Positions 1-6,086 of a DNA stretch of 14,287 nt are shown here, one piece after another (the stretch's first letter is position 1; each line of letters opens with the position of its first letter). The DNA comes from Firmicutes bacterium UBA5559 (GTDB taxonomy: Bacteria; Bacillota; Clostridia; Peptostreptococcales; Anaerovoracaceae): contig DIMT01000016.1 of the NCBI GenBank assembly GCA_002425705.1, positions 1 to 14,287 on the forward strand. The letters are read 5' to 3'. A model generated the notes under the pieces. The model ran no database searches and was not told where the DNA came from. It worked only from the letters and a program-made list of their open reading frames with translations. Position numbers and translations under genes: made by a program.

Positions 1-117
1 TCCCAGGTGGGAAAGTTGAGTATTTAAGTAATAATATTTGAGGCGTTAATAATTATTGGGTCGTTTTGGTTCAGAATTCCATGAACTTTATGGGATGAGA
101 GGAGTAACCATTAAAAC
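1..117. other. Left-edge intergenic stretch
   Basis: Apart from the ribosome binding site of the diguanylate cyclase gene (about 97-107), I see no promoter or hairpin I can defend. One plus frame is open from base 1 to a TAA at 25-27 and could be the tail of a gene that lies to the left, but this cannot be judged from eight codons. Confidence 0.4.
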
Positions 118-1152
118 ATGCTGATGTTTATAAAAGATGTTTGGAGCCGCATAAAATTCAATATCAAAAAACAAAAGACGGAAGAATACATGGAACTAGA
201 AAAGGCCTACGAAGCAGCGATTAGAGAGGTCTGTTTTTACAAGGAAGCCATAAATTCACTACCGAACCCCATCTTCATCAAGGACGAGGGGGCTCGGTTC
301 CTTTTTTTTAACCTGGCCTACGCAAATTTTTTCAATATGAAATGCGAGGAGTTTTGTGGTAAAACGGTATATGATTTAAGGTATTTGCCTATAGAAGACC
401 GATTGAAGTACCAGGAAGAGGATACTCGCATGATTCGCGAATCGTCCCAGGTTCATTATGAAGTCCCTTTTGCCACCCCTGATGGAGTGGTTCGAGAATC
501 CTTGTATTGGAGCAGAGGATTCTATGTGGAACAAACAGGGGAAAGGGGCCTCGTCGGGGAGATCGTTGATATATCAAAAGAAAAAGAGCTCCAGCATTCT
601 TTGGAAAACAGTATGGAACAATTAACAAGTGCCAATCAACTCATTTCGGAGTACGCCAGAAGGGATTCTTTGACTGGACTTCTAAATAGAAGCGTTCTCC
701 AGGGGGATGTTCCTGCTTTGGTGGAAAGAACGACCAAGCAAGGGAGCAGGATGTCCCTATTGGTAGCAGATTTGGATCACTTTAAGCGTATAAACGACAC
801 CTGTGGTCATCTTTATGGCGACGAACTTCTGGTGAGTTTTTCCTTAGTTCTAAAAGAGCACTGCCGACAGGGGGATCTGGCTATTCGTTATGGAGGGGAA
901 GAGTTCCTGGTAATTTTGCCTTTCACCTCCGGTGATCAGGCCCTTGCCGTTGCCAATAGAATATGTAAAGCCACCAATACCATAGTATTGAAAAAAGATC
1001 AGGGACTTCATACGGGTAAGGATTACTTGACGGTGAGCATCGGCGCAACCCAGTATATTGCCGGAGAAAGTATAGAAAGTTTCCTGACGCGGGGGGACCT
1101 GGCCATGTATCAGGCAAAGGAACGAGGAAAGGACTGTGCAGTACTTCTTTGA
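118..1152 (+). CDS. PAS-GGDEF diguanylate cyclase
   Basis: Probable cytoplasmic diguanylate cyclase, which makes cyclic di-GMP from two GTP. No signal peptide or membrane segment is seen. The N-terminal part (about residues 41-155) reads as a PAS sensor domain, with the LPNPIFIKD and NLAYANFF segments typical of PAS. A helical linker (about 155-180) leads to a GGDEF domain (about 180-344). The active-site signature is GGEEF at 259-263, and the metal and substrate motif DLDHFKRINDTCGHLYGD is intact. RQGD at 250-253 lies exactly five residues before GGEEF, which is the place of the RxxD inhibitory I-site, so product feedback inhibition is expected. GAGAGGAG lies about 10 nt before ATG 118; ATG 124 is a possible alternative start. 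The ligand of the PAS domain cannot be read from the sequence. Confidence 0.93.
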   Translation: MLMFIKDVWSRIKFNIKKQKTEEYMELEKAYEAAIREVCFYKEAINSLPNPIFIKDEGARFLFFNLAYANFFNMKCEEFCGKTVYDLRYLPIEDRLKYQEEDTRMIRESSQVHYEVPFATPDGVVRESLYWSRGFYVEQTGERGLVGEIVDISKEKELQHSLENSMEQLTSANQLISEYARRDSLTGLLNRSVLQGDVPALVERTTKQGSRMSLLVADLDHFKRINDTCGHLYGDELLVSFSLVLKEHCRQGDLAIRYGGEEFLVILPFTSGDQALAVANRICKATNTIVLKKDQGLHTGKDYLTVSIGATQYIAGESIESFLTRGDLAMYQAKERGKDCAVLL

Positions 1153-1241
1153 AGATAGCTTTGATCAAGCAACTATAAAATAAGCCAGCAACAATGCTAA
1201 AAAATTTTATAATATATTATTAGCCATTAGGGGGTAGGTAA

Positions 1242-2156
1242 ATGCCATTGAAAACCGGCCGTTTTTATGAATGTGCGGAAGTTGTAATTGATAAAAGAAG
1301 ATGTACGGTCTGCGGATTATGTGTGAAAGTATGCAAAGGTTCGCCGTTGTTCATTGAGGAAAACAAGATCAATGTAGACCAAACTAGGGTGTTCGGTTGT
1401 GTGGCTTGCGGACAGTGCATGGCAGTTTGTCCGAATGGGGCAATTAAAGTAAATGGCAGGGATATGACTCCGGATGATATTGTTGAGTTGCCTGATGTGG
1501 AATGCAGGGCTAATTATGATAGTTTAAAGTCCCTGATGATATCTCGCAGAAGCATAAGATGTTTCAAAGATCAAAATGTTGATTCCGAGACCATAAATAA
1601 AATACTTGATGCGGCATCAACTTCTCCTAACGGTCTTGGGAGTTCGGATGTCGAAGTTCTGGTTCTGGATGGAAAAGAAAAAGTTGAGGAATTAACTGCA
1701 GATTTGATGGCAGCATTGAAAAGGAATAAGTGGATGTTTTCACCAGTTATACTTAGAATTTTAAAACTGTTTATGAGAAAGGAAACCTACGATTCATTTA
1801 GCACATTTGCTGTAACTGCGGTTGGAACCTTTGTAAATCAATATGAGAACGGCAACGACTGGCTAACATATTCAGCTCCGCTGGCTATATATTTTCATGT
1901 TTCTCCATACGCGGACCCTGCCGATCCTTATATTCCTGCAACATATGCAGTGCTGGCAGCACAGACCTTAGGATTGGGAAGTTGTATGCTTGGCGTACCT
2001 AATATAATACTGAATTATTTCGGGAAAGGCTTAAAAGAAAAATATGGGATACCCAGAAAAAATAAAAGTGGTATACTAGTCATATTTGGTTATCCTGATT
2101 TAAACTACAGTTTTGCCTTAAAACGACGGTTCGCAAAAATTAATTGGATGAAATAA
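1242..2156 (+). CDS. Ferredoxin-domain nitroreductase family protein
   Basis: This 304-residue fusion has a 2x[4Fe-4S] ferredoxin module in front of an FMN-dependent nitroreductase fold. Cysteines 21, 24, 27 and 31 and cysteines 53, 56, 59 and 63 form two CxxCxxCxxxC clusters. The second is followed by the usual Pro, but the first reads CKGSP, with two residues inserted before a Gly-Ser-Pro. The nitroreductase part starts near residue 93. It contains SRRSIRCF at 101-108, where the FMN-contacting arginines of the family lie, and a C-terminal LGLGSCMLGVP segment. The family typically passes electrons from ferredoxin-like clusters to FMN to reduce nitro compounds, quinones or related substrates; the real substrate is unknown. 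AGGGGGTAGG precedes the ATG. The gene uses visibly more A/T-ending codons than hcp or the AOR gene, which hints at a different origin. The gene before it ends about 90 nt upstream. Confidence 0.9.
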   Translation: MPLKTGRFYECAEVVIDKRRCTVCGLCVKVCKGSPLFIEENKINVDQTRVFGCVACGQCMAVCPNGAIKVNGRDMTPDDIVELPDVECRANYDSLKSLMISRRSIRCFKDQNVDSETINKILDAASTSPNGLGSSDVEVLVLDGKEKVEELTADLMAALKRNKWMFSPVILRILKLFMRKETYDSFSTFAVTAVGTFVNQYENGNDWLTYSAPLAIYFHVSPYADPADPYIPATYAVLAAQTLGLGSCMLGVPNIILNYFGKGLKEKYGIPRKNKSGILVIFGYPDLNYSFALKRRFAKINWMK

Positions 2157-2200
2157 TATTGAAATTAGGGGACAAAAAGCCATCTCTTGCCCCAAAAACG

Positions 2201-2242
2201 GAGCCGATAGCAATGAGTATCCTGCTCAATTGTTATCGGCTC
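2201..2242. terminator. Hairpin terminator between convergent genes
   Basis: The arms at 2201-2214 (GAGCCGATAGCAAT) and 2229-2242 (ATTGTTATCGGCTC) pair over 14 bp with one G-T position. On the plus strand only a short TTT follows. On the minus strand the hairpin is followed by CGTTTTT (2195-2200 read in reverse). It lies between the converging nitroreductase and RNHCP genes and probably ends transcription from both sides, more clearly from the minus strand. Confidence 0.75.
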
Positions 2243-2278
2243 TTTGCCTGCACTTCTGTCTCAGTTAATTCTTGACAC

Positions 2279-2707
2279 TTATCTCATTCTCCCGTCACCA
2301 GCCATTAAATCTGTCATTTCTTCGATTTTGTCTAGCGGAAAGGGTGGAATCGCTACAGGTTTCATTGCAATTGACATTAGCTTCATAGGATTGTCGTCAG
2401 CTGCTATACGATTAGAGGAAAGCTGGCCACAAATATGGCAACGGTGAATTATCGCCCATTCTCCATTTTTTCGTATCCATACTGCTATCGGTTCCATGTA
2501 GCCACCACAATCAGATTCCCGGTCACCGGGTTCAATATCTACATGAAGGCTGTGCAAACAGTTTGGGCAATGATTGCGGTGATCACTCCCGGCGCCTTCC
2601 GGCACGATAAGCCTACCGCAGATCTTGCAGGTAAAACTGTCGCTACAAGGGTTGGTTTTATAGTATCCTTTTTTGAATTGTCTTCGTTTGTTTTCTCTGT
2701 TCGCTAG
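2279..2707 (-). CDS. RNHCP domain zinc-finger protein, no standard start
   Basis: The product carries the RNHCP signature (RNHCPNC), followed by DIEPGDR and the HRCHICGQLSSNR segment. These give a set of CxxC pairs that would bind zinc. The family's function is not known. The first conventional start in this frame is GTG at 2605, giving 108 residues, but that would cut off half of a zinc site: CKIC is encoded just upstream at 2618-2629. The frame stays open back to a stop at 2732-2734 and reads sensibly (ANRENKRRQ...CSDSFTCKICGR), with AGGAGG at 2714-2719. Seven nucleotides after that site the in-frame codon is CTA (2705-2707), exactly where a start codon should be. Read from there the protein has 142 residues. 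Either the start has mutated, initiation is non-standard, or the base call is wrong. A consensus promoter and a leader precede the gene. Confidence 0.82.
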   Translation of the reverse strand, partial: LANRENKRRQFKKGYYKTNPCSDSFTCKICGRLIVPEGAGSDHRNHCPNCLHSLHVDIEPGDRESDCGGYMEPIAVWIRKNGEWAIIHRCHICGQLSSNRIAADDNPMKLMSIAMKPVAIPPFPLDKIEEMTDLMAGDGRMR

Positions 2708-2744
2708 ATTTAATCCTCCTAAAAGTTGTTGTTATATTCCTTTT

Positions 2745-2782
2745 GGGAGGCTTGGCAGAAATTAATTATACGCAAACCTCCC
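2745..2782 (-). promoter_or_regulatory. Leader hairpin with anti-Shine-Dalgarno arm
   Basis: In the minus-strand RNA, GGGAGGUUUG (2782-2773) pairs with CAAGCCUCCC (2754-2745) over 10 bp, with an 18-nt loop. One pair is G-U, and it becomes a C-A mismatch in the plus-strand RNA, so the fold fits a minus-strand transcript. The CCUCC in the 3' arm is also complementary to the AGGAGG sites before (2828-2833) and after (2714-2719) it. There is no T-run, so it is not an obvious terminator. A translational control role is inference. Confidence 0.55.
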
Positions 2783-2784
2783 GG

Positions 2785-2820
2785 TTAGCGCACAATGCTC
2801 TGACATTTGATATTTTTCAA
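2785..2820 (-). CDS. Possible 11-codon leader peptide
   Basis: This short ORF starts with TTG 7 nt after AGGAGG (2828-2833) in the 5' leader of the RNHCP unit. It would encode MKNIKCQSIVR and then stop with TAA two nucleotides before the hairpin arm that begins at 2782. The strong ribosome binding site, the position just after the promoter, and the stop next to a hairpin resemble leader peptides in translational attenuation. An alternative out-of-frame ATG at 2806 would give 14 residues but lies 21 nt from the site. There is no direct evidence that it is translated. Confidence 0.42.
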   Translation of the reverse strand: MKNIKCQSIVR

Positions 2821-2863
2821 AAAGAATCCTCCTTTTTTAATTATTATACTACCTCTCATAATC

Positions 2864-2903
2864 TGAACGATCGTTTCTTATATTATAGTGAACGGTCGTT
2901 CAC
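2864..2903. promoter_or_regulatory. Two TetR-like operator dyads
   Basis: GTGAACGGTCGTTCAC (2888-2903) fills the promoter spacer. TGAACGATCGTTTC (2864-2877), whose core AACGATCGTT is a perfect palindrome, covers the expected transcription start. Both share GAACG-N-TCGTT, and their centres are 25 bp apart. Palindromes of this size and composition are typical of TetR/AcrR family operators. No such regulator is encoded in the window. Confidence 0.7.
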
Positions 2904-2910
2904 TTGTCAA
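2882..2910 (-). promoter_or_regulatory. Consensus sigma-A promoter for the RNHCP unit
   Basis: On the minus strand, TTGACA (2910-2905) and TATAAT (2887-2882) are both perfect hexamers separated by exactly 17 nt. Transcription would start near 2875 and run toward the leader ORF and the RNHCP gene. A promoter this strong would need a repressor if it is controlled, which fits the dyads over its spacer and start site. Confidence 0.85.
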
Positions 2911-2921
2911 GTGGCTTCCCA

Positions 2922-2950
2922 TAAAAAAGCACAGGGCAACCCCTGTGCTT
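2922..2950 (-). terminator. Rho-independent terminator of the HtrA gene
   Basis: A perfect 10-bp stem (2927-2936 with 2941-2950, AAGCACAGGG and its complement) has a 4-nt loop. On the minus strand it is followed by a T-rich run reaching about 2922. It lies 23 nt after the protease stop codon and just before the RNHCP promoter, so it insulates the two units. Confidence 0.9.
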
Positions 2951-2972
2951 CTATATTTGCCTAAAATCAATT

Positions 2973-4169
2973 CTATTCCACCATTTCCTCTAAGGTTACT
3001 GAAACCTCCTTTTCCTCTCCATCCCGGAGGAAGGTGATTGTAATGGTGTCCCCGGGTCTATGGGTGTATAGCCCGGTAATCAACTGGGTCATGGTCTTGA
3101 TTTCCTTGCCGTCCAGACGGGTGATGATATCCTGTTCCCGGATGCCTGCTTTTGCTGCAGGAGAATCCTGATAGATCTGGACGATGAAGACACCGCTTTT
3201 TGCTGAAAGTTTGTTTTCACGATAAGAACGGTTAAAGTCCTCCACACTGATTCCCCGGATTCCCAGATAAGACCGGTTGAACTCTCCTTTGGTCTTGATT
3301 TCTTCTATAATGGGCTTGGCCGTATTGATGGGTATGGCAAATCCAAGTCCTTCCCCGGTCTGGGCTTTGGCAGAGTTGATGCCGATTACCTGACCCCGGC
3401 TGTTGAGAAGCGGACCGCCGCTGTTCCCGGAGTTGATGGAAGCATCGGTCTGCATCAGCCCCTCCATCGTCGTCTGAGTCTGACCATCCGAAACCGTGAT
3501 GGTTCGATCCAGCCCGCTGATGATGCCCTGGGTCACGCTTCGGTCGAAGGCCATACCCAGGGGGTTGCCGATCGCCGCAGCGTAGGCACCCACATGGACC
3601 TGTTCCGAATCCCCTAATTCTGCAGGAACAAGACCGCCGGCCTGAATCTTTAAAATGGCCAAGTCGATGCTCCGGTCGTTCCAAAGCACTGTTCCCTTAA
3701 CCTCCCGCCCATCATAAAGCTGAACGAGAATTTGATCCGCATTACCATCGGCCACCACGTGAGAGTTGGTCAGGATATACCCCTGTTCATCGACGATGAT
3801 GCCGGTACCGGAACCCTGGCTGACTCCCTGCTGGGTGCCAAACCAACTCTGGTAGGTGATGCGGGAGGTGGTGCTGATTCCAACCACTGAGGGAATGACC
3901 TTTTCGGCGATGGCTTCTGCGGTATTCAGGGAGTCGCTGCTGGTAATATGGATGGGGCGATTCATTATGGTTGAAGGAAGGAGTTCGCCGCCATAGTAAA
4001 GAGCAGCAAGACCTCCACCGAATCCTGCGCCTGTACTTAGCAGGACGATCAGCAGAATGGATGCTATTTTCTGTCCGCGACCCCGTCGCTTTTTCTTTTC
4101 CGGAGCCGGAGTGTTCTGGTATTGAATGTCGGACATATCTGGGTCATAGTAGTCTTCATATTTCATCAT
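2973..4169 (-). CDS. HtrA/DegP-type S1C serine protease with PDZ domain
   Basis: Membrane-anchored envelope protease and chaperone of the HtrA/DegP type, which degrades or refolds damaged exported proteins. After a charged cytoplasmic N-terminus (about residues 1-33) comes one membrane segment (about 34-58), then the trypsin-like domain. The catalytic triad is His137 in TNSHVVADG, Asp169 in SIDLAIL and Ser250 in NSGNSGGPLL. A single PDZ domain follows (about 300-395, from YLGIRG to the end). I chose ATG 4169 because AAAGGAGG (4175-4182) is at the right spacing; ATG 4166 is equally close. The longer reading frame to 4229 would start before that site. The protein has 398 residues, normal for the Gram-positive family. 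It is divergent from hcp across a 190-bp region with several dyads, and ends at its own terminator. The genes usually called htrA, htrB or degP cannot be told apart here. Confidence 0.95.
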   Translation of the reverse strand: MMKYEDYYDPDMSDIQYQNTPAPEKKKRRGRGQKIASILLIVLLSTGAGFGGGLAALYYGGELLPSTIMNRPIHITSSDSLNTAEAIAEKVIPSVVGISTTSRITYQSWFGTQQGVSQGSGTGIIVDEQGYILTNSHVVADGNADQILVQLYDGREVKGTVLWNDRSIDLAILKIQAGGLVPAELGDSEQVHVGAYAAAIGNPLGMAFDRSVTQGIISGLDRTITVSDGQTQTTMEGLMQTDASINSGNSGGPLLNSRGQVIGINSAKAQTGEGLGFAIPINTAKPIIEEIKTKGEFNRSYLGIRGISVEDFNRSYRENKLSAKSGVFIVQIYQDSPAAKAGIREQDIITRLDGKEIKTMTQLITGLYTHRPGDTITITFLRDGEEKEVSVTLEEMVE

Positions 4170-4232
4170 GGAAACCTCCTTTAGAATCATAAAATATATA
4201 TACCATAGAATGGAGAATTTAAAAGGCATTCC

Positions 4233-4257
4233 GATGAAAACTCATTAAATTTTCATC
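4233..4257. promoter_or_regulatory. Inverted repeat in the HtrA-hcp intergenic region
   Basis: The perfect 8-bp arms GATGAAAA (4233-4240) and TTTTCATC (4250-4257) are separated by 9 nt. The site lies between the divergent protease and hcp genes, on the protease side. It could be an operator, but I recognise no regulator. A second, shorter dyad, GTTGC-AAAA-GCAAC, is at 4281-4294. Confidence 0.35.
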
Positions 4258-4313
4258 AAACCATGACAAAAAGCAGCTTAGTTGCAAAAGCAACCAGAAA
4301 TAAATTGCGAATG

Positions 4314-4322
4314 TGGTATCAT
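4314..4322 (+). promoter_or_regulatory. Possible extended -10 promoter of hcp
   Basis: TGGTATCAT matches the extended -10 form (TG-N-TATNAT), 39 nt before the hcp start. No convincing -35 hexamer lies 16-18 nt upstream, which fits an activator-dependent promoter. The imperfect dyad ATCAT-6-ATGAT (4318-4333) overlaps it. Confidence 0.35.
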
Positions 4323-4361
4323 CGTATTATGATGAAATAAAAGAGGGAGGGGGATTTGCCG

Positions 4362-6032
4362 ATGAGTATGTTCTGTTTTCAATGTCAGGAAACTGCCCGG
4401 GGCAGCGGCTGTGAATATGGCGGGGTTTGCGGAAAAACGGAGGACTTGGCCCAGCTGATGGACCTTTTGATCTATACCATGAGAGGAATAGGGGCCATCG
4501 TGGAAACGGTTGATATTGAACCCAGTGGGATTCCGGAAGTGAACCGGGAAGTCTGCCGGGGACTTTTCATGACCATTACCAATGCCAATTTCGATGAAGC
4601 CCGGATGGAAGAAGAAATCCGAAAAATGATGCTTCTGCGGGACCAGCTTCGCGGAGGCCTAAAGGAATCCGATGTATCTGAACTTCCGGATGCGGCTGTC
4701 TTTCAGGCAGAATCCCTGGAAGAAATGCAATTCAAGGCTTCTTACGTAGGGGTTCTTTCAACCCGGGATGTGAATGTACGATCCCTCAGGCAGCTGATTA
4801 CCTACGGCCTGAAGGGGATGGCTGCTTATGTTCATCATGCAGCAAATCTTGGCAAGGAAGATCCGGAGATTTATGGGTTTATCCATAGTGCCCTGGCAGC
4901 CGGACTGAAAGAGGAACAGACCCTGGATGATCTGGTAACTTTGACCATGAAGACCGGCGAATATGGTGTCCGGGCTATGGCACTGCTGGATGAAGCCAAT
5001 ACCAGCGCCTTTGGCCATCCGGAAATTACAGAAGTTGATCTGGGAGTTCGAAACAACCCAGGAATTCTGGTATCCGGCCACGATCTTTCTGATTTGCTGC
5101 AGCTTCTGGAACAGACCGAAGGAACCGGCATCGATGTCTATACCCATAGTGAGATGCTCCCGGCCCACTACTACCCGGCCTTTAAAAGGTATTCCCATTT
5201 TGCAGGGAACTATGGCAGTGCCTGGTGGCGGCAGCTCACAGATTTTGAATATTTCAACGGACCCATCCTGTTTACTACCAACTGCATCGTTCCTCCGGAA
5301 AGCGAGGAGGTGCGAAGTCGGATCTTCACAACCGGAGCATCCGGATACCCGGGGTGTGTTCATATCGAAGCAGAAGAGGAGGGAAAAAAGGATTTCTCCC
5401 CGATTATCGAGATGGCCAAAAGGCTTCCCCCACCCACGGAACTGGAAACAGGCCACCTGGTAGGTGGATTTGCCCATGACCAGGTTTTTCGGTTGGCAGA
5501 ACCAATCTTGGAAGCCATCCGGACCGGAGCAGTGAAAAAATTCGTGGTCATGGCCGGCTGTGACGGACGATCAAAAGCCAGCGAATATTTTTCGGTTAAC
5601 AAAGGGGAAAAAGAGGAGTATGATGAAAGTACCAGAGAGTACTATACCGCTTATGCGAAAAGGCTTCCCCAGGATTGGGTGATTCTGACGGCAGGATGCG
5701 CCAAGTACCGCTACAATAAATTGAACCTGGGGAGCATCGGGAGCATACCCAGGGTGTTGGATGCCGGCCAGTGCAATGATTCTTATTCCCTGGCCCTGAT
5801 AGCCCTGAAACTGAAAGAACTGTTGGGGCTTTCCGATATCAATGACCTTCCCATCATCTACAACATCGCCTGGTATGAGCAAAAGGCAGTCATCGTGTTA
5901 CTGGCCCTGCTTTCATTGGGTGTGAAGAATATCCATTTGGGTCCCACTCTGCCCGCATTTCTGTCTCCGGACGTACGAAAACTGCTGAATGAAACCTTTG
6001 GTCTGACCGGTGAAAAGCCAGAAGAGTTATAG
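4362..6032 (+). CDS. hcp: Hybrid cluster protein (hydroxylamine reductase)
   Basis: Cytoplasmic Fe-S enzyme of nitrosative and oxygen stress in anaerobes. Family members reduce NO to N2O and hydroxylamine to ammonia in vitro. The N-terminal cubane-cluster cysteines are 5, 8, 17 and 23 (CFQC ... GCEYGGVC). All expected ligands of the hybrid Fe-S-O cluster are present: His240 (SGHDL), Glu264 (HSEML), Cys308 (TNCIVPP), the persulfide-type Cys400 (AGCDGR), Cys446 (TAGCAKYR), Cys471 (AGQCND), Glu506 and Lys508 (WYEQK). The length, 556 residues, is normal for the form with the extended helical region. ATG 4362 is chosen because GGGAGGGGG lies 8 nt before it; TTG 4356 would sit only 2 nt from that site. 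No hcr-type reductase gene adjoins it. The next gene begins 54 nt downstream and may be cotranscribed. Confidence 0.97.
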   Translation: MSMFCFQCQETARGSGCEYGGVCGKTEDLAQLMDLLIYTMRGIGAIVETVDIEPSGIPEVNREVCRGLFMTITNANFDEARMEEEIRKMMLLRDQLRGGLKESDVSELPDAAVFQAESLEEMQFKASYVGVLSTRDVNVRSLRQLITYGLKGMAAYVHHAANLGKEDPEIYGFIHSALAAGLKEEQTLDDLVTLTMKTGEYGVRAMALLDEANTSAFGHPEITEVDLGVRNNPGILVSGHDLSDLLQLLEQTEGTGIDVYTHSEMLPAHYYPAFKRYSHFAGNYGSAWWRQLTDFEYFNGPILFTTNCIVPPESEEVRSRIFTTGASGYPGCVHIEAEEEGKKDFSPIIEMAKRLPPPTELETGHLVGGFAHDQVFRLAEPILEAIRTGAVKKFVVMAGCDGRSKASEYFSVNKGEKEEYDESTREYYTAYAKRLPQDWVILTAGCAKYRYNKLNLGSIGSIPRVLDAGQCNDSYSLALIALKLKELLGLSDINDLPIIYNIAWYEQKAVIVLLALLSLGVKNIHLGPTLPAFLSPDVRKLLNETFGLTGEKPEEL

Positions 6033-6048
6033 AGCGGAATCCCGCTTT
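6033..6048 (+). terminator. Weak hairpin after hcp
   Basis: A 5-bp stem, AGCGG (6033-6037) with CCGCT (6042-6046), is followed by TTGTAT. It starts just after the hcp stop. The stem is short and the T-run poor, so at best it reduces read-through into the next gene. Confidence 0.3.
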
Positions 6049-6086
6049 GTATAGATAGCCATTGCTGTTAGGTAGGAGGGAAAGAC

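Noticed and set aside
1..12. TCCCAGGTGGGA as a hairpin at the left edge
   Set aside because: Only five base pairs around a two-base loop, which cannot fold, and it is not a true palindrome.
1208..1213. TATAAT upstream of the nitroreductase gene as a promoter
   Set aside because: The -10 match is perfect, but no -35 or extended -10 element accompanies it in a very AT-rich stretch.
2435..2707. 90-codon plus-strand ORF opposite the RNHCP gene
   Set aside because: It is the antisense shadow of a clearly conserved zinc-finger protein and has no ribosome binding site.
2743..2964. 73-codon plus-strand ORF between the RNHCP and protease genes
   Set aside because: It overlies the minus-strand promoter, both operator dyads and the protease terminator, has no ribosome binding site, and its translation resembles nothing known.
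4758..5477. 239-codon minus-strand ORF inside hcp
   Set aside because: hcp retains every cluster ligand in the plus frame, and the antisense frame shows no domain or ribosome binding site.
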